Assembly: GCA_963281255.1 (NCBI GenBank) | Contig: OY725494.1 | Coordinates: forward strand, 620,001-684,000 | Direction of reading: 5' to 3' | Origin: Aphrocallistes beatrix | Taxonomy: Eukaryota > Porifera > Hexactinellida > Sceptrulophora > Aphrocallistidae | Length of the DNA: 64,000 nucleotides | Shown here: positions 45,648 to 56,549 of the stretch, one piece after another | How the letters are laid out: every line of letters starts with the position of its first letter | Numbering within the stretch: position 1 is the stretch's first letter | Notes under the pieces: model-generated | Database searches by the model: none | What the model was told of the DNA's origin: nothing | The model's input: only the letters and a program-made list of their open reading frames with translations | Program-made: the position numbers and the translations under genes

Positions 45648-46069
45648 TGTACAATAAAAATAGACTTCTCTTACTCAATAATTAGAAATGCTTCTATAAG
45701 GACTGACAAAAAAAGGATACCTTTAAAATGCCTTTAATTAGATTCGATACCAACAAAATTCTACAATGAATCTAATCAAACAGCAAAACAAAAAGTAACT
45801 ATTTATTAAAACTAGGAAATCAAGATAATCGAACTAGGAGAATTGTGTGATAGTAATATATACAGTAGAACTCGGTTAGTACGTACCCCTCCGGGAAGCG
45901 GAAAAAAGTACGTACTAACCGAGTTGAGATTACCTAGGAATCTATATATTAAATGAATTCTGGCTCAGAGAAATGAGCCATATGATAATGCGGATATAAA
46001 GTACAGTTAAGGTTTAATATCAAGTCCCCCTGGATTCACCATTGAACACTACCAGCTGCTGTGGCTACT
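45648..46069. repeat. Upstream of USP; contains R3 MITE (45866-45990)
   Basis: 45866-45990 has facing R3 ends AGAACTCGGTTAGTACGTAC and GTACGTACTAACCGAGTT with a short GC spacer, followed by CTAGGAATCTATAT and CAGAGAAATGAG shared with 23160-23220. Otherwise AT-rich. Confidence 0.65.
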
Positions 46070-46325
46070 TCAATCTTCGTCATCTGCGTGAACCATTGGG
46101 TCTATCAATTTCATGGACGTGATGCTTTAGCCGCAGACTGATCCACAATCTGAGAATAGTTAGGATGAATGTCCTTGTGAGCATACAGTAGAACCAAATC
46201 ATTCAATCTTTCTTGACCCATGGTACTACGGGGTGGTGTCTTAGCATAGCTAGAGCAGATTTGTTCCGCTCTTTAGAAGCAAATGCAGCTGGTGCTACCA
46301 GCAGAAGCCGCAAAATGTTCAATTG
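46070..46325 (-). mobile_element. hAT transposase C-terminal remnant, second copy
   Basis: The minus strand gives NILRLLLVAPAAFASKERNK, then after a frame change RSTMGQERLNDLVLLYAHKD. This is the same hAT dimerisation domain as at 9228-9575, with a similar 3' flank. The conserved A-T-x-E-R core is damaged, so it is older or faster decaying. Confidence 0.75.
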
Positions 46326-46674
46326 GAAAAATGTTGTAGCTGACATGACATTGCTGAACTTAAGGAAGCATTTTATTATCACACATTCCTGGAATATGCG
46401 GGGTTAAAACCCGTGCACGTCCAGGAATGTTGAAGTGAAAGTGAAAGTTAATTGAAAGTAAACTAAAATGAAAGCTGGGTCGTTTCTATTTATACCTTTG
46501 ACCCCAAGTATTCCTCGAGTTTTAATGGCACAAAAAATTGACCCGGAGCAATTTTGGCTGGGGGACCACTTTCAAAAAAGGCTCTGTCACGAAAGATTTG
46601 GTCCCCCTTACAATTTTTTTCGTGACAAGACCCAGCCCCTCCTTGGATCTGCCACCGCTTTTACCCATTCGAAG

Positions 46675-46862
46675 CAGAGATGCAGCGGTCCGGTGATTTC
46701 ATGGACCGGACCGGACCGTCATATATATTCTCTAGACGGTCCAGACCGTTAGATCGCTAATTCGGACCAGTCCAGACCGAACTTTAAAAAGGCGGACCGG
46801 ACTGAGCTGAAACCGGTCGATCCGGTCTGGACCGCAGTCCAGTCCAGACCGCTGCACCTCTG
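46675..46862. repeat. 188-bp hAT MITE with GGACCGGACCG repeats
   Basis: Perfect 8-bp target duplication ATTCGAAG at 46667-46674 and 46863-46870. Ends CAGAGATGCAGCGGTCCGG and the reverse complement of CCAGACCGCTGCACCTCTG. Inside are repeated GGACCGGAC / GTCCAGACC half-sites in both orientations, presumably transposase binding sites. Confidence 0.9.
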
Positions 46863-47033
46863 ATTCGAAGTCATTTATGTAACGAAACTTGGAAAAACCA
46901 TTTGTGTATTTAATTGTATAATTAAGTTTGAGAGAAATCTATAACATTTAACAAACTCCCGTTACGTAGAATAATATATTAATATATTTACATAATCCTT
47001 GCCAAATCAAGTATAAACAGGTTTCTTGGTCTC

Positions 47034-48161
47034 TCAATCTTTGGTGATGAGAAGTGGATCGTTAAGGCTGGGAGTATACCTCGTGCGAACTCTTCCAAAA
47101 CGATATTTAAATTTCTTCATGAGCAAACCACCGAAAAATACTATTGTCGCTAATAAGTATTGTAAGCTAATGAGTAGATATGCAACTAGCGACAAAGCTG
47201 TTACTATTCCTGTGATGATATGACCGCAGATATCTAAAGCATTTATCTGTGTTTTTGTAGTCAGCAGAGGTTCATATCCAAAATCCCCATACACTTGCTT
47301 GATGAGATTCGGACAGTATACAACTGTGGCAAATAAGAAAAAGTAATGATCGAGAAATACAGTCAAAACTATGCACCCAATCCCAATTCCAATCAAACTC
47401 ATAATGATACCAAAATGATAGCTGGTCTTGACTGCTCTCCTCACGATCTGACTGCTCCAACCTTGGACTTGAAACTCCACAGACTTCCACTTCAATGTTT
47501 TGTATAATTTCCGAACTTGTTTGATCCAAATGCAGAAATATACCAACAGTATGATTGGATAGATTAGTCTTTCTAAAATGAATAACTGGCTAATGAGTCC
47601 AGCGGAAAACAGTAGAACTCCAATCACGCATGAAACTGAGATATTAATTTTGATGTCTTTTAAGGATTGTACTTTGATATCATGATAAGTAGTATTAAGA
47701 TATTTTACGAGACCTGTCACAAAAGCTATTGACAATAATAATCCAACTTGCCCAACTGTTACGAAGGCTCCTGCGATTGGCTTACGAATTAAAGCATTGA
47801 AATCACTGTTGTGTATAATCTCCCTTGTGCATTTGTTGGTTGTAAGATTATTTGACTTTGAATGAGCCAACCCTAATCCCAATTGGGCTATTAATATTGT
47901 GCTCACCTCAATAGTATTTATTATCAGTAAAAACACATACTTAACGATTTCAACTTTATAATGAAGTGCTAGTTCTGAAGAGTTTCCGAGCATGTCAGTG
48001 CTAGCTTCTTCCTCGGTCCGATGATACAAACGAACGAAATACAGAATTCTCTTCACAAAGTAGACATTCCATAATGTGGCTAATCCAGCTAATATAAATA
48101 TGTAGATAAACAGGAAATAATCTAAATCACTACGAATATTTTCTCTGAATGAATAAAACAT
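47034..48161 (-). CDS. Seven-pass membrane protein, family T member B
   Basis: An intact 375-residue single-exon ORF with hydrophobic segments at about 16-36, 72-96, 135-158, 174-197, 199-222, 250-274 and 326-350. It is a close paralogue of 12380-13540. Conserved blocks are NVYFVKRI, HYKVEIVKYVFLLIIN, CTREIIH, VTVGQVGLLLS, YFCIWIKQVRKLYKTLKW, KSVEFQVQG, VRR, then FFGGLLMKKFKYRFGRVRTR and YTPSLNDPLL at the C-terminus. The 20-residue basic tail after the last helix is the most conserved part, so it is probably functional (trafficking or partner binding). In the last helix AYLLISLQYLL is faintly like the TYhhhhhQF motif of gustatory-receptor-like proteins; this is only a suggestion. Same strand as members A and C. 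Confidence 0.8.
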   Translation of the reverse strand: MFYSFRENIRSDLDYFLFIYIFILAGLATLWNVYFVKRILYFVRLYHRTEEEASTDMLGNSSELALHYKVEIVKYVFLLIINTIEVSTILIAQLGLGLAHSKSNNLTTNKCTREIIHNSDFNALIRKPIAGAFVTVGQVGLLLSIAFVTGLVKYLNTTYHDIKVQSLKDIKINISVSCVIGVLLFSAGLISQLFILERLIYPIILLVYFCIWIKQVRKLYKTLKWKSVEFQVQGWSSQIVRRAVKTSYHFGIIMSLIGIGIGCIVLTVFLDHYFFLFATVVYCPNLIKQVYGDFGYEPLLTTKTQINALDICGHIITGIVTALSLVAYLLISLQYLLATIVFFGGLLMKKFKYRFGRVRTRYTPSLNDPLLITKD

Positions 48162-49526
48162 CTTGATTAAATATACAATTTGCTATGAGTTCTAGATTTA
48201 TGGATGTTTTATAGTTTTTGTTGTGAAAGGTATATACATTTCGCTTTCAATGAGCATCATAAATTACTATATTAATCTTGATGAAATCATTTTACTCTTA
48301 CTATTCCCGATTTAGCCTTGGGGTCAATTCTATTTATAGAATATAACCTAATGAGCCAACAAAATTCCTAGTTAGACTGGGGATTTATTCATTAATAGGG
48401 ACGTTAGCTACTTTCAATACTTGTATTGTGTGAATGTACAATAACCACAATTTTTATAGAAGAGTTTTAGTTCTGCTATTTCAATAACTGATTATCTATA
48501 CTTCCAGTCTTGGGGGCAATTGCTTTAAAATAGATTATATTGCCGTTACCATTACTATTACATATATTTCTTTCTATTACTATTACTAATACTTATTATG
48601 ATAACAATTACAAATTACTAGACACTTACTAAGACTTTGCTATGATCCAGGATGTCTAAAGTTCATCACTTAATTGATTATCTCATACAAAGAAAGCATA
48701 GTATATTATCTAATCAAATAACTATTTCAATATCATAAGTATGAATTGCATTGGATCATAATTAACCTGTGTGTGTGTGTAAAAACTTCATCAGACATCT
48801 GGTCTAGATAAATCCCTGCGATGCTAAAGTTTTGGCATATATGGAAATTCCTAGAAATTGTAGTAGAGAAAAGGTTAATTTAGTCAATAATATTATCCAA
48901 ATCTGTAGAATAACTATGTATTATATGTTAAATGCAGGCCCGATCCTAGCACTAGGCGAACTAGGAACTCGCATAGTGGGAACAATTTAGGGCCGGCATT
49001 TTTTAAATGTAAATTTTGAATATATCCAAAAAGGGCAGTTTGAGAGAAGATAAAGGTGGTATAATGTTTGTCAGGTCGTATGTAGCGGGATAGGGGTAGC
49101 AAATTGATATTTAAGCTTTCTATTTATTGTAGAATATTCCAAGTATGCATCATAGATGTCTCGCGCTTTCTATGGATTTGCGTAATATATAGAATGTGCA
49201 ATAACAATCTTCTTTGTTTCTTGAACATACGTATCTATGTTTATTTCTCCGCTTCGACGCGTCTTTGGCAAGTATTAAACCGTGTTGCGTCAATATTGGG
49301 ATGTTCTTTGTTTTTTCGTCGGTATCCTCGGCAAGTGCCAGATCCATAAGTAATAGAGATTTCGACACCACTGCCACTTTTGCGATTCCCTAGGTTTAGT
49401 TATAGTTTTTGTTGCCTTTCTTAAGGCATTTCAATGCTCTACGAACTCGCGCTTCACCAATTGGAATTGGAAAATTTTCAAAAAATTTGATCATGAATTA
49501 GACAACAATAATGTCAATATAACCAA
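48162..49526. other. Intergenic, no gene seen
   Basis: AT-rich upstream region of the 7-TM gene. A (TG)n run of 10-12 bp is at 48770. Small ORFs at 48914-49377 on both strands are without features. Confidence 0.45.
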
Positions 49527-50399
49527 TTAATAAGAATATATTTGCAGGATAGACTTAACACTTTTTGATACAGTAACAAGTTTAAGGTTGTTTGCTAAAG
49601 CTATTCTGGATGGCTTTTCATCATATAGTTCACACAACGAGCGGAGATATGTCCCTTCTTTTGAAAATATTTTTATGTGGTCACCATCCAAATCACTGAG
49701 AAAAATATTTTCATTTGAGTCTACACAAAAGAACTGAGGGCGAGTTACCTGCAATCCCATGCCACTTGTAATTAAAGACCTTTTTTTCTCACCGTAGTAA
49801 GAAAATATGTGAAGACAAGGAGAATCTGAATAGCTAAGAGCATATACTTGATTTGATGCTATTTTAATGTCACATGGCTTTTTCATGGAATGATGAGAAA
49901 TTTGTCGCTTGTAATAAAGGTAGCTATCCAAGATTCGGATTCGATCATTATTAAAATCAGTAACAAAAACATCTCCGTAGTTAGAGACAGCGATTTTGTT
50001 AGGATCATTGAACTTTCCGATACCAGAACCAAAGCACTTAACCTTATCAGCGAGATATATATCAGCTGCAACTTTAAAATGTAATATAAAATGATCTGTG
50101 TTGGTTACGTATATATTTCCCATATGGACTGCAATATCGCGTGGACTCCACATACATTCATGCGAAAATGCCTCCAAGAAATAGCCTGTGTCTGAAAATA
50201 TTGAGACACGAGAGGTATCGCACAATCCTTGTGTGACATATATTTGATTAATATTAGAATCGACAGCAATATCTGTTGGATAATACAACTCTCCAAGTGC
50301 CACTCCTTCCCTTGCTACTGTTATCAAGTGGTTGTAGGAGTAATATGTGTGTGTTATTTCGTCTACATGTCTCTCTACTTCAGAAAATCGAATTGACAT
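49527..50399 (-). CDS. NHL-repeat propeller protein lacking most of the coiled coil
   Basis: A 290-residue ORF consisting almost entirely of a six-bladed NHL propeller. The blade starts are YYPTDIAVDSNINQIYV, WSPRDIAVHMGNIYVT, NDPNKIAVSNYGDVFVTDF, KKPCDIKIASNQVYAL, TRPQFFCVDSNENIFLSD and KPSRIALANNLKLVTV. The first 38 residues (FSEVERHVDEI) correspond only to the end of the coiled coil found in its relatives, so a 5' exon may be missing, or the gene is a short form. It runs head to head toward the array at 52 kb and is diverged from it. NHL propellers bind protein or RNA partners; the partner is unknown. No frame breaks. Confidence 0.75.
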   Translation of the reverse strand: MSIRFSEVERHVDEITHTYYSYNHLITVAREGVALGELYYPTDIAVDSNINQIYVTQGLCDTSRVSIFSDTGYFLEAFSHECMWSPRDIAVHMGNIYVTNTDHFILHFKVAADIYLADKVKCFGSGIGKFNDPNKIAVSNYGDVFVTDFNNDRIRILDSYLYYKRQISHHSMKKPCDIKIASNQVYALSYSDSPCLHIFSYYGEKKRSLITSGMGLQVTRPQFFCVDSNENIFLSDLDGDHIKIFSKEGTYLRSLCELYDEKPSRIALANNLKLVTVSKSVKSILQIYSY

Positions 50400-51051
50400 T
50401 TTACCCTCAATTTATTGATCTAATAATTTGTACAAAATATGCAAGAAGTCGGTTAGAAAAGAGAATGTGTTCTATATTTTCTTATGACATTTATACATAG
50501 TGGAGAATAGTATAATTTGATAGCTTCTTATTCTATCCTACACCCTGGAAGTACTTGGATTACGCAATTTAGTCAGGCGATAAAGCAGAAAAATTAATGA
50601 CTTTCATTTCTTTTTTGATGAAATTGTAATTATACAACTCATTGTAATGAACGCCCTGCCCTGACCATGTAAATTCATCCATATGTGCTTGCATCATATA
50701 ATTACTTGTACAAAGGTTTAATAGGAATTTTCTCTATTCATTCACAATGATTAAATAACAATTATGCAACCTAATTAGGTGCTTTATTAATGCCTCCAAG
50801 AATTCGATGGACGTCCACGGGATTCCTGAGTGCATTTTATTCAGAATTTTCATTGCCCTTCTTTAGATCATGATGTATTCTGTATAACTATTTTGGATAC
50901 AAATGTGCACTAGTTTAATACTTATGCTTGCAACAGTTTAAACTATGTATATTTGAACAATCCAATTTAATAATTCATCAATGTGTCCACGGATTCCCTA
51001 GACGCTTTAATTCATCATTTCGATAGTTCCTCCTTAGATTATTTATATTAC
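50400..51051. other. Intergenic between the minus NHL gene and the array
   Basis: No coding sequence. I searched the minus strand here for a coiled-coil exon of the gene at 49527-50399 and saw none. Confidence 0.45.
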
Positions 51052-51627
51052 AAGCTAAATCCCTGAACGGTTAGCAGGTAGGAACAGAGGCGTTGCCAAC
51101 GTAGTTTTGAGGTACGGCAAAAGTGCAGCAACGGTGTGGCAGGGAAAGAGGCCCCAAATCATTGGGTTGAACAACGTGTGTCGCACCCTCGCTACGCCCT
51201 TATGTAAGTGAATTATGTGAATATATCTTTTGAGAATCAACGGGGCGAGTGAGCTAAATGTATTTGACATTTAAACAAAGAACTGTGATGAGTTAGCATG
51301 TACTGGGCCGCTGCCACTTGTCCAGCTGTTCCGGTTTTAACCAGACAACATTTCAAAAGTGGCCCCCGCTTATCCAGTTAAACCTGACCACTATTCAAAA
51401 TTGATCCGGGTGGCCCTATTTTAGCCAGATCACTTATAAAACCGTGGTGCTGGGCTAACGTATACTCCAGGCGCTGAAGAAAATGTCTTTAGAAAAGTTT
51501 TAAGTTATCAATTACCTCATTGCTTTTCATTTTGAATATCATTTAACTATTCCTCTGCATTGTAAATGATTATACAATCTCGGAAATTATTCGTGTCTGA
51601 AATATATCTAATAAGAGATGTGATATA

Positions 51628-51794
51628 CAGTCGACTCCGCTTAATAGGGCCACATCGGTCAGAGGACATTTTGCCCCGATTAAGCGGAGGACCCTATTAA
51701 CCGATAATATTTTGTATTAGCTTCTATGTGTGAGAGCTATTTCGGTCCTGCCAAAAGTGGCCCGATTAAGCGGCTGACCAAGCGGAGTCGACTG
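51628..51794. repeat. TA-target MITE in the 5' flank of unit 1
   Basis: CAGTCGACTCCGCTTAATAG and the reverse complement of AAGCGGAGTCGACTG, flanked by TA (51626-51627 and 51795-51796). Units 2, 3 and the partial unit read GTGATATATTCG or GTGATATTCG at the same place, giving a clean empty site. Pogo/Tc1-type non-autonomous element of 167 bp. Confidence 0.92.
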
Positions 51795-52000
51795 TATTCG
51801 TTATTTGTGAGGTTAGTATCGTCTGATAAGACAGAAGTAGATAGGTACTTAACTAAATAAGCCTAAGCTAACTTCTACTTGTATAATAGGCTATGTATCA
51901 ATTTCATTCCTTACATTTCTACGTAATAGTTCTGTTGTAATCAATTTCTCTCTCGATCCCTTTTGAAATAGATTTGGTTACTTTATACTAGTCTTAATTG

Positions 52001-53780
52001 ATGGCTACAGCTAATCCTACTCCACCAGATCATGGAGAAGATAATTTTGTGCTAGAACTGAAGAGAGTTCGAGAACAAATCAAGCATAAATTTGTCGAAT
52101 TGATTGATTGTGTAAAAGCGAGAGAATGTAAACTGTTGGAAGAGTTGGATACAGGGTTGGCAGGTTTTGTCCACTTGGACAAAACCTAGTGGTTTTAACC
52201 AGGTTAAAACCGTCCTGTCCAAAACCTCTCGGGTGGACAAAACTGGACAAAACCTCAAAATTTAATTCATATTCCTAATTAACTGGAAGTCTGGAATCAT
52301 CAGTAAACTATTGTTAGTCTAAAATCACTGTTCGTGTATAGGTAGATTTACGATGTAGCACTTAGATACAGTAGAGATTGTCCAAGTTTTGTCCAGGTTT
52401 TGTCCAAGTGTTGTTCGTGTCTTCCATGATAAATCGAATACAAAATATTGTTATGGTAATAAACAGGAGTTAGCAAGAAAATATATCCATTGTCCTCGCT
52501 CTCTTTCCATCCTAAACTGTTTCGTACCCACTGCAATGATTTACAGTTTCCATTAGGTTTTGTCCAGTTTTGTCCAGTTTTGTCCGGTTTTAACCGGTTA
52601 AAACCAGGTTTTGTCCACTGCCCTGTCCAAAACCTGTTTTGGACGGACAAAACCCCACCCTGGTTGGATACCATTCTTGCTCCTTATCTCTCTTATCGAG
52701 ATGAATTAAAGAGGATAAAAGTGAAGAAACGAGAACTTGAAGTGATAGAGAATTCTCTAAAGCAAGAAATGACAAATTCTACTGTCAAAAACATTCAGGA
52801 AAAATTATTAGAAGAAATTACGCGAGAACTCAAAGCCAATATTTTTCCAGCAGAACCTAAAATGGTTTATTTCATCTGTGACAATGATAAGATGATTGCG
52901 GAATTGAACAAGTTGGGACAGTTAGCAGTTAAGATAGAAAGAAATGTTGATTATACAAATAAAGTACATCCTGTAGTGAGTGTTTGTGATCAAGGAAATG
53001 GAATGGAACAGCTGTACTATCCGTGGGGAATGACAGTTGATAATAAAACTGGTAACATTTATGTTGTAGATTGTCTTAATCAGTGTGTGAAAGTTTTTGA
53101 TAGTTCTGGAAAGATCTTATTCAAATTTGGAGATAGTGTTAGAGAAGGAAAGCTGTTCGACTTATCAAGTTTAGTTATTAGTGGAAATAGAATCCTAATC
53201 TCTAATCCTGGTACATTTTTGAATCCCTCTAACAATATTCTTATTTATCAACTAAATGGTGAATTTGTTTCGAAAATTGGGAAATATGGAAAAGGTAAGA
53301 TTGAATTTAATAATCCACGTGGTCTTGCTTGTAATGAATCGAATGGAGATATTTACATTTGCAATTCTGGTAACAATCGTATTCAAATACTTTCTAAAGA
53401 ACTTCAATTCAAATCTCAGTTTGGTGGTGACAGACTCAAACAACCCTCGTGATGTGAAACTGTCAAAAGAATACATTTTTATTCTTGATATGTCTAATCC
53501 TTGTATACATTTGTATGACTACAATCTTATTCTACAGAAGAGTGTCGTTTCTAGAGGAGAAGGAATGCAAGTTGGTCATTCTAATTGTTTCTACGTTGAT
53601 AATTCTAATTATATTCTCATTTCTGACTATTATTCTAATTTTATTCATATCTTCAATTCTCAATTCGAATCGATTCACAAGATAAATACTTCTACTCATC
53701 CTATGGGAGTTGTAGTAGACAATCAAGGACGAGTTATAGTAGTCTGTGGAGATGATAGAGGTTGTCTTCAGATATTTTAG
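52001..53780 (+). pseudogene. Coiled-coil/NHL gene, array unit 1, broken by a hAT MITE and a frameshift
   Basis: Orthologous part for part to the intact 419-residue genes of units 2 and 3. The start is ATGGCTACAGCTAATCCTAC (a TTG three bases earlier is irrelevant). After codon 50 a 511-bp hAT MITE with its 8-bp duplication is inserted. The 519 bp added keep the frame, but stop codons inside the MITE end the first part at 52189. The body resumes at 52663 and runs to 53440, where one extra C in CAACCCTCGT shifts the frame and brings a stop at 53450. The last 110 codons remain open in the other frame to CLQIF at 53780. Non-functional unless the MITE is spliced out and the C is an assembly error. 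Confidence 0.88.
52152..52662. mobile_element. 511-bp hAT MITE inserted in the NHL coding sequence
   Basis: Ends CAGGGTTGGCAGG...CCACCCTG, with 8-bp duplications GTTGGATA at 52144-52151 and 52663-52670. Units 2 and 3 have the single GTTGGATA followed by CCATTCTAGC, so the empty site is known exactly. Inside are many direct and inverted GGTTTTGTCC / GGACAAAACC and GGTTTTAACC units near both ends. No transposase. A fragment of the same family is at 9033-9105. Confidence 0.95.
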
Positions 53781-54100
53781 AAATCTATTGGTTCTAGGAT
53801 GTTTGCACTTCTCATTTTGTTTTTGTAATCTGAACTTCCAATTATTTACTCTTTACTACTACAGTATAACCGCAAAGAATGATTTTTGGGGCATGTTTCT
53901 GTTATTCAATTAAATCTACCTTTATGATTAGAGAATTGTCATTAAGTAATAAAATAGGATATTTACGTTTACTTGTGCATTTGTTGAGCGATCTCCGATA
54001 AGCAGACATCTCTCTACAACGGAAAAAGCCATGTTCTCAATGTATCCGTCATTCGGAGACTCCATTGTATACATAAGTTAGTGCTTGAGGAGGATAGTAA

Positions 54101-54889
54101 GGCTGATGTAAACCTAGTACGGACCATACCAAAGTAAAATTGTTATTTCCAAAGTTTACACCCAAAAATTTTAACCGTTTTATATAGTATAACAACCATT
54201 TGCATTATGAGAAACTGGACTAATAAATATTCTGATAACTGTGATTATCTTGCTCCAGATGGTTAGAGAATCGATCTGTGATTCTGTGTTTAGTGCAAAT
54301 TCATTATATTGCCTTCGCAGCGTAATTTGAGCATATATTATCCTATAAACCTTATTCGAGCTGTTTTCAAACTTTTTGGCTGTGGGCCCCCTGTAGCAAT
54401 CATTTTTCTATTCTGTAGACTCCCTTCTATTAATCCTAATACAAAATTTCGGATCCTGTGGACCACTAAGAGCTCTATGGAGCCCATTTTTGGGAACCAC
54501 TACCTTAGTGAATATCACGAATTTCATGGAATCACTCTATCTATGCATTCATTCTTCAATTATCAGTAGTTTAGTACTCCACGAAATACAAATGCATGGG
54601 TTTGGAGGGTATACGAGTATAAAATGTCATACTTTACTTTACTTCTACTTTTATACGTAGTACGTAATTGATACTAATTTCAATTGAAATACAGTATGTA
54701 GTATGTAAAATTGATACAATACTAACTTCATAGAATATATAAATGTCTAGAAGGGGTCAGGGTTTCCCAATTAAATACGATGGAGCGCCACATAATCAAT
54801 TTGCAAAGTTTGAAGCGACACAACCTGCTATTCTCCTAAATTATAAATTTTAATTTAGAAATAAAAATACAATTCTGGTTCCTTATTTG
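54101..54889. other. Between array units; hAT MITE scrap
   Basis: 54378-54505 ends GGGAACCACTACC and resembles, in reverse, CAGTGGTTCCCAATCTG at 62655-62790. Both look like ends of one hAT MITE family. No coding. Confidence 0.45.
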
Positions 54890-55640
54890 CCAACGTAGTT
54901 TTGAGGTACGGCAAAAGTGCAGTAACGGTGTTGCAGGGAGAGAGGCACCAAATCATTGGGTTGAACTATGTGTGCTGCACCCTCGCTACGCCCTTATGTA
55001 AGTGAATTATGTGAATAGATCTTTTGAGAATCAACGGGGCGAGTGAGCTAAATGTTTTTGACGTTTAAACAAATACATTTGTGCCAAGGGATAAAAGCAA
55101 ATTTCAGGGGGAAATTAGTTATGCGTCCAGGATGTTTACAGTTATGAGCTAGCATTTATTAGACCGCTGCCACTGGTCCAGTTGGTCCGGTTTTAACCGT
55201 ACCACTTTTCAAAACCACTTTTGAAAATTGGTACGGTTAAAACCACGCTTATTCAGTTAAACCTGGCTACTATTCAAAATTGATCCGGGTGGCCCAGTTT
55301 AACCGGACAACTTCTAAAACCGTGGTGCTCGGCTAACGTATGCTCCAGGCGCTGAAGCTAAATGTCTATATAAAAGTTATCAATTATGTAAATCATGCTT
55401 TTCAGTTTGAAAGTTATTTAACGATTCCTCTGCATTGTAAATGATTATACAATCTCGGAAATTATTCTGTGTCTGTTCGAAATAGATCTAATAAGAAGTG
55501 TGATATTCGTTATTTGTGAGGTTTCTATGGTCTGATAAGACAGAAGTAGATAGACACGCTTAACTAAACAAGCCTAAGCATAACTTCTAGAATAGGCAAA
55601 GTATCAATTTCATGCCTTACACTGCTAATAGTTTTATGAG
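54890..55640 (+). repeat. Partial array unit: 5' flank only
   Basis: Repeats the unit 1 flank (GCCAACGTAGTTTTGAGG..., CATTGTAAATGATTATACAATC, TCTGATAAGACAGAAGTAGA), up to ATAGTTTTATGAG, and then breaks off where a GGGACGAGAC-type hAT MITE end begins (CATGCCTAATCTCTGGG). The NHL gene that should follow is missing, so one gene copy was lost by deletion. Confidence 0.8.
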
Positions 55641-56549
55641 CATGCCTAATCTCTGGGACGAGACCAAATACCTAATGATACAGTCAATTCGATTCAGTAT
55701 ATTGTGACAGCAATTAATCGCGTTAACCATTTAAATATTTGCATCTAAAACAATGATTTCGTATTTTTATGGTTATTTAAGGAGGGGAGCTTCGAGATAC
55801 AACAACCTCAGAGATTTGACACAAGCATCTACTCTCAATGAGTCGCATCTCAGCTGCACCCGTAGTGCCGCCCCTGTTAAGCCTATGAGTATTCCCACAT
55901 GTGGGAATCTGTGGGAATTCATTGCGGAATCCTATTTATCTAATACACATTGTATGCATAATCCTGTGGTTTATTATTTGATGCTATGTACTATTTGTAT
56001 ATTTTTCCTCAACCATGATTATCTTAATTGAATTATCATATATCTTGTAGGATCTGCAAATTATATGGGATTCATGAATTTCCTGTGGGTTTAATGGGTA
56101 TTTCCTGTGGGTCTCTTTGGACTTCTGTGGGTTTCTGCGAGAATTCCCACTGAAATCCTATGGTAATGGGGGATTTAAATTCTATTCCCACGGCAACCCT
56201 GCCTGAGATGGTCATTAATGAATCAAAGGCATGATAATAACTGCATTCATCATATACGTTGAGTATTATTTATCCCTGATTTCGCTGAGCCCCCAATTAG
56301 GTTCAAAATGTAGATTTGATTTAACGATTATTTTAAAACCCAAACTCAAAAAGATACTTCCTAAAGAAAGTAATTTTAGACCTATATTTGAATGAAGCTA
56401 TTTTCGTAGCCTCTCTTTAGTTTATTTTCGTTTTGACTAACTATTTTTGATGAAAAATTTTCACTAGTTTATTATTTGTTCTCACAACGGCTTAAACTCT
56501 AATTGAACAACCCAATTTGGTCATTTATCAATGGGTCCACGGGATCCCA
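55641..56549. other. MITE end fragment and unassigned sequence
   Basis: 55640-55712 matches one end of the 25178-26073 hAT MITE through TCGATTCAGTATATTGTGAC. 55890-56215 carries repeated TGTGGGAAT / ATTCCCAC motifs, ending in GGCAACCCTGCCTG, probably a CAGGG-type hAT MITE whose left end I could not place. No gene. Confidence 0.5.

Larger units (their letters stand above)
51052..54100 (+). repeat. Tandem duplication unit 1 of the NHL array
   Basis: Extends from 5' flank (TTGCCAACGTAGTTTTGAGG near 51095) through the NHL gene to 3' flank (CCGTCATTCGGAGACTCCATT near 54045). The same flanks bound units 2 (56550-59050) and 3 (60320-62500), and the 5' flank alone recurs at 54890-55640. Confidence 0.8.

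Noticed and set aside
52490..52670. Possible alternative start of NHL unit 1 inside the hAT MITE
   Set aside because: The open frame through the MITE is a consequence of a repeat without stops in that frame; no coiled coil would be complete and no promoter is evident.
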